Assembly: GCA_938004375.1 (NCBI GenBank)
Contig: CALKWH010000305.1
Location: 1-18,726, forward strand
Source of the DNA: an uncultured Pseudomonadota bacterium
GTDB lineage: Bacteria > Myxococcota_A > Polyangia > HGW-17
DNA: 18,726 nucleotides
Reading direction: 5' to 3'
A model generated the notes under the pieces. It was given only the letters and a program-made list of their open reading frames with translations, was not told the DNA's origin and searched no databases. Both the position numbers and the translations under genes were made by a program. Numbering within the stretch: position 1 is the first letter of the stretch; the number at the start of each line of letters is the position of its first letter. Positions 6,735-16,239 of the stretch are shown here, one piece after another.

Positions 6735-8075
6735 CTACAGATCGACGCAGTGGCGGGAGATCCCGCGCGGTTTCACCTCGGCCGGCGCCTCGATGCCCCG
6801 CCGGTGTGCCTCGGCCAGCAGGTGGTGGATCGGCCAGTCCAGCGCCGAGGTCCAGTCGTCGGCCAGAAGCTCGCTGATCACGCGCACCCGCCAGGTGTCG
6901 CACAGCGGGGTGTCGCCGTCGGTGGTGTAAAGATAGTTGTCCGAGCGGCAGCCGGCGCCGCAGAGCGTGGCCAGCGCGCAATCCCGGCACAGGGGCAGCC
7001 CGGCGGCCGGGTGCGGGTGGGAGCGCACGTGTCGCAGGGCGGCCTCGAAGCCCTCCTGGCGCAGGTGCCCGACCTTCTCCTCCATCTTGAAGCACGGAAA
7101 CAGCGAACCGTCCGAGCGCAGGTGCAGGTGGTGACCCAGGGCGCAGCCGCAGCCCTCGCGGCGGAACGCCAGCGGACTGGCCGTGACGGCGTGGATGGTC
7201 TCCCCGGCCTCGAAGGCGATGCGGTCGAGGGCGCGCTCGAGCTCGTAGCGGGAGGGGAACACGTGCTCGCCAGATTCCCTACCAGACAAGTAGGCAATCC
7301 CCAGGGCGACGCGGATCCCGGAAGGCAGGCGCCGCCGCAGCTCATGGAACTGCCCGGCCACCGTGTCCACGTGCTGGGGGAACAGCATGAGATCGATGAC
7401 GGCCTCTCCGCCGGCTGCGTACAGGTTGCCGATGGCGGTGAGCGCGGTCTCGAAGCGGGTCGTGCCCGAGAAGGCGTCGCAGGTCTCCTCGGTGGGACCC
7501 GCCAGGCTGATGCGCACCTGGGCGCCCCGCTTCACGAGCGAGGCCACCCGCCCGGCCAGCTCCGGGTCGGCCATGGGCATGCCGTTGGTGAAGATCGTGA
7601 GATCCAGATCCCGGTCCAGGATGCGCGAGGCGGCGTCCACCGCCCACGGCACGAGCAGGGGCTCGCCACCCAGGATGGCCACGCGGCCGCGGGGACCCAG
7701 CAGCGCGGGGATCCGGTCGATCACGCCGCACACCTCCTCGTACGTCATCTCGTCTTGGCGGGCCGTGCCGGAGTTGGTGCAGCAGTAGGAGCACAGCAGG
7801 TTGCAGGCGTTGGTGATCTGGAGCTGGACCGACGGGGGATCCGCCTTCTCGGGGCGCGGCGCGTCGAAGAAGCCGTGCCGTCGCAGCTCGGAGACCAGCT
7901 CCGAGGAGAGGTGGTCCGCGGGCGCGCGTCCCGCGAGGACCTCCTCCAGGGCGGGCACGGCCGGGGCCGGCACGCGGCAGAAGACGGCGTGCTCCCGGGA
8001 GACCAGGAGCCGTCCCTCGAACAGGGGCAGAAGGACGCTGTCCGGAGGGAGCTTGAGGGGTTCGGGCTGCTGCAT
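6735..8075 (-). CDS. Radical SAM/SPASM maturase
   Basis: This 446-residue enzyme belongs to the radical SAM superfamily. The [4Fe-4S] cluster motif CNLLCSYC lies at 91-98 (Cys91, Cys95, Cys98), followed by the SAM-binding GGEP at 136-139. The C-terminus is a SPASM domain for auxiliary iron-sulfur clusters. It holds CGCALG (309-314), Cys328 after SDGSLFPC, CRDC (363-366), Cys372, Cys376 and Cys392. This layout is typical of peptide and protein maturases that install crosslinks or oxidations in ribosomal substrates. The first 75 residues (LLPLFEGRLLVSREHAVF and on) resemble the N-terminal domain of HxsB-type maturases and may recognise substrate. The start at 8075 has GGAG 6 bases upstream. Four paralogous genes follow directly and are the likely substrates. 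The exact subfamily and reaction are unknown. Confidence 0.9.
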   Translation of the reverse strand: MQQPEPLKLPPDSVLLPLFEGRLLVSREHAVFCRVPAPAVPALEEVLAGRAPADHLSSELVSELRRHGFFDAPRPEKADPPSVQLQITNACNLLCSYCCTNSGTARQDEMTYEEVCGVIDRIPALLGPRGRVAILGGEPLLVPWAVDAASRILDRDLDLTIFTNGMPMADPELAGRVASLVKRGAQVRISLAGPTEETCDAFSGTTRFETALTAIGNLYAAGGEAVIDLMLFPQHVDTVAGQFHELRRRLPSGIRVALGIAYLSGRESGEHVFPSRYELERALDRIAFEAGETIHAVTASPLAFRREGCGCALGHHLHLRSDGSLFPCFKMEEKVGHLRQEGFEAALRHVRSHPHPAAGLPLCRDCALATLCGAGCRSDNYLYTTDGDTPLCDTWRVRVISELLADDWTSALDWPIHHLLAEAHRRGIEAPAEVKPRGISRHCVDL

Positions 8076-8100
8076 CGGGATCTCCTTCGGTTGCGGTCGG

Positions 8101-8113
8101 GCACCGGGGGTGC
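8101..8113. repeat. Short inverted repeat in the radical SAM leader
   Basis: GCACC-GGG-GGTGC forms a 5-bp stem with a 3-base loop, between the -10 box and the ribosome binding site. It lacks a T run and is unlikely to be a terminator. It could be a weak leader hairpin. Confidence 0.35.
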
Positions 8114-8121
8114 AGGCGAAC

Positions 8122-8127
8122 ATTATA
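8122..8127 (-). promoter_or_regulatory. -10 box upstream of the radical SAM operon
   Basis: A perfect TATAAT on the minus strand lies 47 bases before the ATG at 8075, in the gap after the DUF6178-like gene. No good -35 hexamer is found 16-18 bases upstream. The promoter may therefore depend on an activator or an alternative sigma factor, or the match may be chance. Its rarity in GC-rich DNA and its position make a promoter likely. Confidence 0.5.
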
Positions 8128-8152
8128 GGGGAATGTGGTCGACTTGGGGAGC

Positions 8153-9796
8153 TTATTTTTTCTGGCGCGGCGGTCGGCGGGAGAGCAGCAGGACCGCCTC
8201 GGGATCGGTGGCGCCGGCCAGGGGAGCCAGGTGGGTGTCCACGATCCGGGCCAGGCGGGCGGGCGTGAGCGCCACGCGGGGGGCGAGGAGCCCGGCGAGG
8301 GCCTTTCGGGCGCGGGGCACGTTCTCCGGGTCGGCCAGGAAGGCGCGCGCGGCGACCGCCGTCAGCGGCACCGCCGAGGCCTTCCCCTTCACCACCAGCG
8401 CCACGGCGGCCGAGCGCAACAGGTCCCCGAAGGTGATCGCGCCCGGGGCGTGCCGGGAGGTGCGCGCTGCGCCCTCGTCCGTGAGCAGGCCAGCCGGCAG
8501 GCCGAGCACCTCGAAGCACAGGCCCTTGAACACGCTCATCTCCTCGAGGAGCTCGGTGATCAGGGCGAGCTGGTCCAGGGTCGAGGGGGGCGCCGGCCGA
8601 TGGCCTCCCTCCGGGGTCCAGTCCAGATGGGGATGGGGGGCCAGCAGCGCGGCCAGGAAGGCGGACCAGGGCCCCTCGAGCAGGGTGGCGGTCCCCGGGG
8701 AGAGGGACACCACCCCCGTGCGCATCAGGGTGGCGGCCAAAAGCGCCCCCTGTCGCTGCAGATGGTAGCCGCACTGGAACAGACGCGACACGTGCAACGC
8801 GCGCAGGACGTCCTCGGGGGTCCGGGCGCGATGACGCACGAAGTAGGCCAGTCCCAGGTTCACGCCGGCCCTGGCCCGCTCCAGCACGTCGGCCAGCCCC
8901 GCCTCGTCGGCGACGTCGACCCCGTCGGCGGCCGTCATGCGATTGCAAAGCAGGGCGAGGTTGCCCCGGACGGCGTCCTGCTCTTCGACGATGAGCCGCG
9001 CCAGGCCTTCGGAGAGCAGGTCGCCCTCCCGGCGGGACGCGGCGACCGGCAGGTAGCAGGCGACGGCGGGCCGCTCCAGGGGCGTCCCCGCCTTCTCGAG
9101 GGAGACGCGGGCCGGGTCGACCGGGGTGTAGATCTCCCGGGCCGTGTGGGCGTCCCAGAAGCCCTCGTCCCGGATCCGACCGTTGCGCAGGCGATAACTC
9201 TCCTCCTCGAGGGCGCAGGGCAGCTCCATGGTCGTGGCCAGCAACAGCCGCTGGATCCCGGTGGCGTCGAACTCGTACCACCGGTCGATGAAGCGCAGGA
9301 GGTTGTTCCAGGCCTCCTCGGGGGTGTCCGGCAGGGGTTGGAGCTCGAAGTATTCGTCCGGGGTCGTGTACCAGGCGGAGTTCTCGGGGCGCTCCGGCTC
9401 GAGCTTGAGGTTGAAGATCGTCATCCGCGAGAGCAGGTGCAGCCCGAAGCCGTCGGGGAGCAGGCCGTGGATCTTCTCGTTCCAGGCCTCGTCCGGGAGC
9501 TCGAGCATCCGGGCGATCCACTCGTCGGCGCCCGCGGGGTCGAAGCCGTCGCCGCGCCAGGTGTCCATGTCCCAGCAGCACTGGAGCTGCTCCACCGCGG
9601 CGTGCAACACCAGCAGCCGACGGTCCTCGTGATCGGCCACCCGCGACAGGTGATAGACGGCCGAGGGTGGAAGCTCGGGGACCACCCGCGAGGGATCCCC
9701 CAGCGCCCAGAGGGCGTCCAGGTTCCGCCCCGACAGGGAGACCTCCACCGCCCGCTGCAGTTTATTCTGGTTGTCTCTTTCCTGCAGGTGATCCAT
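8153..9796 (-). CDS. DUF6178-like protein
   Basis: This 547-residue protein is soluble and acidic-to-neutral, with no signal peptide and no clear membrane helix. It resembles, from memory, the DUF6178 family of deltaproteobacterial lineages, which has no established function. Recognisable features are the early LPPSAVYHLSRVADHEDRR, the tryptophan-rich CCWDMDTWRGDGFDP near 75-90, and an Ala/Leu-rich helical C-terminal half. The start is placed at the ATG at 9796, because GGAGG lies 6 bases upstream. A TTG at 9799 is also possible but sits only 3 bases from that site. It overlaps the end of the small membrane protein gene by 35 bases, so the two are probably co-expressed. The family assignment is moderate. 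That this is a real gene is clear. Confidence 0.75.
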   Translation of the reverse strand: MDHLQERDNQNKLQRAVEVSLSGRNLDALWALGDPSRVVPELPPSAVYHLSRVADHEDRRLLVLHAAVEQLQCCWDMDTWRGDGFDPAGADEWIARMLELPDEAWNEKIHGLLPDGFGLHLLSRMTIFNLKLEPERPENSAWYTTPDEYFELQPLPDTPEEAWNNLLRFIDRWYEFDATGIQRLLLATTMELPCALEEESYRLRNGRIRDEGFWDAHTAREIYTPVDPARVSLEKAGTPLERPAVACYLPVAASRREGDLLSEGLARLIVEEQDAVRGNLALLCNRMTAADGVDVADEAGLADVLERARAGVNLGLAYFVRHRARTPEDVLRALHVSRLFQCGYHLQRQGALLAATLMRTGVVSLSPGTATLLEGPWSAFLAALLAPHPHLDWTPEGGHRPAPPSTLDQLALITELLEEMSVFKGLCFEVLGLPAGLLTDEGAARTSRHAPGAITFGDLLRSAAVALVVKGKASAVPLTAVAARAFLADPENVPRARKALAGLLAPRVALTPARLARIVDTHLAPLAGATDPEAVLLLSRRPPRQKK

Positions 9797-10142
9797 CAAC
9801 GTCCTCCCCGCCCGCGCCGGCCGGCGGCGCCTCCTCGGTCAGGACCTTCGTCAGGCCGTCGAGCGAGGACTGGCAACCCCTGGAATACACCATGAAGACG
9901 GCCACGACCAGGGCCATCAGGATGAGCACCTGATCGGCCATCATGGAGCGGTCCGCGGCACGATAGGTCAGACGGACCCGGTGACGGCGCGGCTCGGGCT
10001 CCGGCGTGGGCCCCTCATCCACGGCGGGCACGTCCTTCCCTGCGCCCGCGTCCTCGATGGAGGGTTCCTCTCCCCGGCGGACCTCGGGGTCACCCGGATC
10101 CCGGGGCCGCGGCGCTTCACCGTTGCCCCTATCGCCGCTCAT
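9762..10142 (-). CDS. Small single-helix membrane protein
   Basis: I do not recognise this 126-residue protein. Residues 1-65 are polar and rich in Pro, Glu, Asp and Arg. A single hydrophobic helix follows (about 69-87, DQVLILMALVVAVFMVY), preceded by arginines, then a short tail with Cys90. The charge pattern favours a cytoplasmic N-terminus and an outside C-terminus. Its ATG overlaps the stop codon of recJ as ATGA (10139-10142), and its 3' end overlaps the DUF6178-like gene. Both junctions indicate an operon and support the gene being real despite its low complexity. Confidence 0.65.
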   Translation of the reverse strand: MSGDRGNGEAPRPRDPGDPEVRRGEEPSIEDAGAGKDVPAVDEGPTPEPEPRRHRVRLTYRAADRSMMADQVLILMALVVAVFMVYSRGCQSSLDGLTKVLTEEAPPAGAGGEDVDGSPAGKRQPE

Positions 10143-11878
10143 GCGTCCTTTTCCCCGGCGTTCCAGAGAAAGAGGATCCGCATCTGCAGACCCTCGGGGT
10201 TGTACGAGTTGCGCTCGGGCACGTAAATCACGTTGACGAGGGGGCCGATGTCGCGCTGGGACTTCGCCATGTTGAACCCGATGGCCTGACGGACCGCCTG
10301 GGTCACGGGATCCCGCAGGCGCACAGAGACGTGCGCGTTCTTGGGATACCGCACCGAGACCACCTCGAGCTCCCGGCTCAGGAGCACGGGCTCGGGGTTC
10401 TGGTTCCCGAAGGGGGCCAGCAGCTTCAGTTCCTCGAGGAAGCGCGCGTTCAGTTCATGCAGGGGGACCAACGCGTCCACTGGAGTGGGGAGCGCGCTCC
10501 CGTCGCCGGCGAAGCCGCGCAGTTGGTCGTCGAAGGCGCGGGCGAAGTCGCCGAGCTGCTCCCGGGCCAGTTCGATCCCCATCGCACCCTGGTGGCCGCC
10601 GAAGGAGATCAGGTGTTCTGCGGTGCGCGAGATGACCTCGAAGATGTTGATCGCGCCGAAGGTGCGCACCGAGCCGCGACCGATGTCGCCGCGCAGGGCG
10701 ATGGCGATGGCCGGCCGCTTGTACTGTTCGGCGAGCTTGGCTGCGACGATACCGACGATCCCCGGGTGCCAATCGGTCCCCGAGACCACGATCCCCCAGC
10801 GGTAGTCCATCGAGGCCTCGGCCTGCACGACGGCTTCCTTGAACATCTGCTCCTGGATCTGCTGACGCCGCTCGTTGATGCGGGTGAGCTCACCCGCGAT
10901 CTGCAGGGCCTGCTGGTAGTCCGGCGCCGTGAGCAGCTGGAGGCTGAGCTCGGCGTCCCCCATGCGGCCGGGGGCGTTGAGCTTGGGCGTCATGCGGAAC
11001 ACGACGTGCTTCTCGGTGAGCTCCTCGGCCGGATCGATGTGGGCAGCCACACACAGCGCCCGCAGGGAAGGCCGCTTGCGTGCGGCGATCAGGCGCAGGC
11101 CGTGGTGCACCAGGATGCGGTTGTTCCCCGTGAGGGGAGAGACGTCGGCCAGCGTGCCCAGCGCGACGATGTCGAGGAAGTCCTTGAGCTCGGGGAGATC
11201 CGCCGGCGGGACGCGGCAGTCCGCCTCGAGCCGGGAACGCAGCCCGGCCATGAGATAGAACGAGAGTCCCACCGAGGCCATCCCGGGGAAGGGGAAGGCG
11301 CAGTCCGCGCGCAGGGGATTGATCAAGGCGCGGGCCTTCGGATAGGGCGCCTGCAGGTGGTGATGGTCGACGATGACCAGCTCGAGGCCGCGGGCGTTGG
11401 CCGCGTCCACCGCCTCGTGGTCGGTGGAGCCGACGTCGCAGGCGATGACCGTGCGCACGCCGGAGGCCGCGAAAAACTCGACGTCCTCTATGGTGAGGCC
11501 GTAGCCGCGGTCGCGGTGGGCCAGCCGGGTGACCGCCTGGATGCGGATCGCGCGGAAAAACAGCACCCACAGGGACACCGACGAGATCCCGTCGGAATCG
11601 TAGTCCCCGAACACACCGATCGCCTCGCCGGCCGTGACGCAGCCCGCGAGGTGGGAGACGGCCTTCTCGTAATCAGCGAGCGCCTCGGGCCGCTCGAGCC
11701 GGGCCAGCCGCGGATGGAGGAAGGCCTCGAGCTCGGGACCCGACGCGAAGCCGCGCACCGCCAGGATGCGGGCCGTCAGGGACGACAGATTGAACTTGTT
11801 CTCGATCTCGAAGGCCGCTTCGCCGGAGTGGGCGGGGATGATCGGCTGGGGTGGAAGCGGTGTGGTCGGACGGTTCAC
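10139..11878 (-). CDS. recJ: Single-stranded-DNA-specific exonuclease RecJ
   Basis: RecJ degrades single-stranded DNA 5' to 3' in recombination and mismatch or base-excision repair, using metal ions bound by DHH-family motifs. This 579-residue protein is of normal RecJ length. It shows DYDSDG (92-97), the DVGSTDHEAV segment (148-157), the DHH motif in VDHHH (170-174), VALGTLADVSPLTG (238-251), and NAPGRMGDAE (301-310). The DHHA1 region has HPGIVGIVAAKLAE (371-384) and FGGHQGAMG (426-434). The C-terminal part forms the OB-fold. The start is a GTG at 11878 with a weak ribosome binding site, so the exact N-terminus is less sure. Location just after secDF is common in deltaproteobacterial relatives, and the gap to secF is 69 bases with no clear terminator. 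Confidence 0.93.
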   Translation of the reverse strand: MNRPTTPLPPQPIIPAHSGEAAFEIENKFNLSSLTARILAVRGFASGPELEAFLHPRLARLERPEALADYEKAVSHLAGCVTAGEAIGVFGDYDSDGISSVSLWVLFFRAIRIQAVTRLAHRDRGYGLTIEDVEFFAASGVRTVIACDVGSTDHEAVDAANARGLELVIVDHHHLQAPYPKARALINPLRADCAFPFPGMASVGLSFYLMAGLRSRLEADCRVPPADLPELKDFLDIVALGTLADVSPLTGNNRILVHHGLRLIAARKRPSLRALCVAAHIDPAEELTEKHVVFRMTPKLNAPGRMGDAELSLQLLTAPDYQQALQIAGELTRINERRQQIQEQMFKEAVVQAEASMDYRWGIVVSGTDWHPGIVGIVAAKLAEQYKRPAIAIALRGDIGRGSVRTFGAINIFEVISRTAEHLISFGGHQGAMGIELAREQLGDFARAFDDQLRGFAGDGSALPTPVDALVPLHELNARFLEELKLLAPFGNQNPEPVLLSRELEVVSVRYPKNAHVSVRLRDPVTQAVRQAIGFNMAKSQRDIGPLVNVIYVPERNSYNPEGLQMRILFLWNAGEKDA

Positions 11879-11947
11879 GGGCTCACGCGACGGAAAAGAC
11901 TCGGTTCGGGGTCACCAACACTCACACGAAAAACGCGGGCGTCGGGG

Positions 11948-13402
11948 CTACCCCTTCCGTTTTCCGCCACGACCGCCGCGGCCCTTGCGGCGCAGCTTCT
12001 TGGCTTTCTTGACCTCGCGCTCCTTGAGCTCTTCCTCGCTGAGCTCCTCCTCGGGCCGCTCGTCATCGTCCTCGGAGCCTTCGGCCTCGCCGTCCCCGTC
12101 CTCGGAGTCTTCGGACTCGTCCTCGTCCATGGGCTCGGTCTCCTGGCGGTTGTCGGCGACGAAGTACCGGCCGAAGGCGGAGTCGATGAAGAGCACCATC
12201 GGGGAGGCGACGAAGATCGAGGAGTACGTGCCGATGATGATGCCGATGCCCATGGCCAGCGCGAAGTCACGCAGAACGCCGTCGGCGACCACAAAGATGG
12301 CCGCGACCGTGAAGAACGTGGTGGCCGAGGTCAGGATCGTGCGGGACAGGGTCTCGTTGATGGAGGTGTTGACCACCTTGGGCAGGCTGTGGGACCGCAA
12401 CTTCAGGATGTTCTCACGGATGCGGTCGTAGACGACGATGGTGTCGTTGAGCGAATAACCGACGATGGTGAGCAGCGCGGCTAGGATCGGCAGCGAGAAC
12501 TCGCGCCAGAACAGGGCGAAGATGCCCACCGTGATCAGGACGTCGTGCACCAGGGCGACGATGGCGCCCGGGGCGAACTTGAGGTCGAACCGCAGGACGA
12601 TGTAGAGCAGGATGAAGCCCAGGGCATAGAGCAGGGACAGGATGCCCTGGATGCGCAGGCGCTTGCCGACCTGGGGACCGCGGCTCTCGACGCTGAGAAC
12701 CGAGGCCTTGGCGCCCAACTGCTTGGTCAGGCCGTCCTCGATCTTCTCGGAGACGGACTCGAGCAGGATGGTGTACTCGTTGCGCTTGGGGCTCACGGTG
12801 AGGCCCTCGGCGTAGTCGAGCTCGGCCGGGTGGGGCTTCTCCCACTTGGGGGTCTCGCCCTTGCCCACGCGGGTCAGGTAGTCCAGCGCCTCGGGGGTGA
12901 GCTCGGCCTTGGGCACGCGGGCCTTGAGGTTGAGGGCGGCGAACAGCGGCTCGAACTCGTCGAGCTTGGTCGGGGCGTGGAAGCGGACCTTGATGTGGTC
13001 TCCGGCGGCGGAGAAGCGGATGCGGAACAGGTCGCTCTTGTACTTGCCGACGAAGGACTTTTCGATGGCGGCGCGCTGGTCGTCGGTGATCGACGAGAAC
13101 GAGCGCATGGCCACGAGGTAGCCGGTCTTGCCCACGCTGGAGACGGAGGCGTCCTTGTAGCCGATCTTCTCCAGCGCAGCGCGAAGGTCGGCGGGGGCCA
13201 CCTTCTTGTCGAACTCGAGCTGGATCTGGGTGCCCCCCAGGAAGTCGAGACCGTAGTTGAGCATCGTGCCGCGGCCGGGGATGAACACGTTGGCGACCAG
13301 GATCAGGATGCTGAGACCGACGAGCACGCCACTGAAGGCGAACGCCTTCCTGCGGTTACTCATGAATTGATAGTTGGTTCCGGGCTTGATGATCTCGAAC
13401 AT
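11948..13402 (-). CDS. secF: Protein translocase subunit SecF, extended
   Basis: SecF pairs with SecD in the inner membrane and uses the proton gradient to help pull proteins through SecYEG. The protein has an N-terminal helix (about 21-41) and the LNYGLDFLGGTQIQLEF motif (48-64). Five helices follow from about residue 251, including the conserved GYSLNDTIVVYDRIREN (315-331). At 484 residues it is far longer than E. coli SecF (about 320). The region between the first two helices is about 210 residues rather than about 110. A cytoplasmic tail (418-484) is first strongly acidic, then Lys/Arg/Gly-rich, ending KRKG. The ATG at 13402 has GGAG 6 bases upstream that overlaps the TAG stop of secD, so translation is likely coupled. 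Confidence 0.95.
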   Translation of the reverse strand: MFEIIKPGTNYQFMSNRRKAFAFSGVLVGLSILILVANVFIPGRGTMLNYGLDFLGGTQIQLEFDKKVAPADLRAALEKIGYKDASVSSVGKTGYLVAMRSFSSITDDQRAAIEKSFVGKYKSDLFRIRFSAAGDHIKVRFHAPTKLDEFEPLFAALNLKARVPKAELTPEALDYLTRVGKGETPKWEKPHPAELDYAEGLTVSPKRNEYTILLESVSEKIEDGLTKQLGAKASVLSVESRGPQVGKRLRIQGILSLLYALGFILLYIVLRFDLKFAPGAIVALVHDVLITVGIFALFWREFSLPILAALLTIVGYSLNDTIVVYDRIRENILKLRSHSLPKVVNTSINETLSRTILTSATTFFTVAAIFVVADGVLRDFALAMGIGIIIGTYSSIFVASPMVLFIDSAFGRYFVADNRQETEPMDEDESEDSEDGDGEAEGSEDDDERPEEELSEEELKEREVKKAKKLRRKGRGGRGGKRKG

Positions 13403-13411
13403 GGCCGACTC

Positions 13412-15301
<1,890 letters not shown>

Positions 15302-15321
15302 AATTGAACTCCCCTATTCAC

Positions 15322-15939
15322 CTAGGAATCGGATTCCTTGGATTCCTTGTCGTTGCCTTTCTTGCCCTCGGCTTCGCCGGAGAGCGCCGCCTGCTTGCCC
15401 TGCACGTGGGAGCGCAGCACCTTGATGGTCGTCTTGTTGCCGACCTCGAGGGTAACGATCTGATCCGTGAGGGAGACGATGGTCCCGAGCATGCCGCCGG
15501 AGGTAATCACCCGATCGCCCTTGGTCAATGCGTTGAGCATCACCTGCATCTCTTTCTGGCGTTTCTGCTGGGGGCGAATCAAGAAAAGGTAGAACACCAC
15601 GAACATCACGCCCAGCAGCACGAGCGAAAACATCTGGTTTCCGCCGCCGCAGCCGCCCTGGGGTTGCTGCTGGGGCGAAGGGGGCGCCATGGTGGCCGTC
15701 AACCCGTCGCCCACGGGGGTCGACTGGGCCAGGGGAGCGCCGGCCGTCGCGGGAGCGCCGGGCGTCGCGGGAGCGCCGGCCGTCGCGGGAGCGCCGGGCG
15801 TCGCGGGAGCGCCGGCCGTCGCGGGAGCGCCGGCCGTCGCGGGGGCTCCGGCAGTCGCGGGGACCGCGGGGGCTTCGATCGCCATCGAGGCGCTCACCGG
15901 CTGCCCCTCGGGGGTTTGAAATGCACAGGCTACACTCAC
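15322..15939 (-). CDS. yajC: Preprotein translocase subunit YajC with repetitive N-terminus
   Basis: YajC is a small inner-membrane protein that associates with SecDF. Here the core is normal: one helix (103-121), then YLFLIRPQQKRQKE and LTKGDRVITSGGMLGTIVSL (138-157). The core is preceded by about 100 unusual residues. These include six GAPATA/GAPATP hexapeptides (31-66) and a Gln/Pro/Gly stretch with Cys97. The tail is charged and hydrophilic. The protein is 205 residues, about twice the usual length. The start is a GTG at 15939, supported by GGAGGT 5 bases upstream. An in-frame start nearer the helix (Met84) would give a normal-sized YajC, but no comparable ribosome binding site was noted there. 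It heads the secDF-recJ operon. Confidence 0.9.
   Translation of the reverse strand: MSVACAFQTPEGQPVSASMAIEAPAVPATAGAPATAGAPATAGAPATPGAPATAGAPATPGAPATAGAPLAQSTPVGDGLTATMAPPSPQQQPQGGCGGGNQMFSLVLLGVMFVVFYLFLIRPQQKRQKEMQVMLNALTKGDRVITSGGMLGTIVSLTDQIVTLEVGNKTTIKVLRSHVQGKQAALSGEAEGKKGNDKESKESDS
15742..15849. repeat. Six tandem 18-bp repeats inside yajC
   Basis: On the plus strand the unit reads roughly GGAGCGCCGGCCGTCGCG, with GGGCGTC as a variant. It encodes the GAPATA/GAPATP hexapeptide in the YajC N-terminus. The near identity of units suggests recent expansion by slippage or unequal recombination. Confidence 0.9.
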
Positions 15940-16006
15940 TTGGGACCTCCAGAATCAACGAAAAAAGCCTTCCGCGACCGGGCATGCCGGGCGGACAGGT
16001 CAGAGA

Positions 16007-16035
16007 TGTCTATCAAAGAAGCGGGTGAGGGTCAA
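16007..16035 (-). promoter_or_regulatory. Candidate promoter of the yajC-secD-secF operon
   Basis: On the minus strand TTGACC (16030-16035) is followed by a 17-base spacer and TAGACA (16007-16012). The -35 is strong and the spacing ideal. The -10 lacks the final T. Transcription would start near 16000, about 60 bases before the GTG at 15939. Confidence 0.45.
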
Positions 16036-16133
16036 CCTCGATTCTCGGGCCTTTGTGGAAATGAAATAATTACACACCGCATTCAACTTCCTCGAACCCG
16101 TATCCCGCCCTCAACTTTTCCTGAATATAGTTG

Positions 16134-16151
16134 GTTGACTTTTCGGTCAAC
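16134..16151. promoter_or_regulatory. Palindrome overlapping the dnaG -35 box
   Basis: GTTGAC and GTCAAC form a perfect 6-bp inverted repeat around a 6-base centre. It covers the -35 box and part of the spacer of the dnaG promoter, a typical position for a repressor operator. It could also be chance, since the -35 consensus supplies one arm. Confidence 0.4.
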
Positions 16152-16162
16152 TCCTCTATATT
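16135..16162 (+). promoter_or_regulatory. Sigma-70 promoter of dnaG
   Basis: TTGACT (16135-16140), a 16-base spacer and TATATT (16157-16162) form a good housekeeping promoter in an AT-rich island. Transcription would start near 16169, about 70 bases before the dnaG GTG. Confidence 0.65.
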
Positions 16163-16239
16163 ACGCCGATTTCGTCCAGCCACGGCCACGCCCCGGCGAC
16201 CGCCGGCGTCCGCCAGAGCTGACGTCTTCGGAACAGAGC

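Noticed and set aside
6735..9581. A 948-codon frame joining the radical SAM gene to upstream sequence
   Set aside because: The upstream part is a shadow of the DUF6178-like gene. The maturase starts at 8075 with its own ribosome binding site and promoter-like box.
11879..11947. Possible terminator between secF and recJ
   Set aside because: A short GGGG-TAG-CCCC stem and a later T run are separated by ten bases, so the arrangement does not fit an intrinsic terminator.
15304..16239. Extension of the dnaG frame upstream of 16240
   Set aside because: It runs antisense through yajC and upstream of the dnaG promoter, and has no primase homology.
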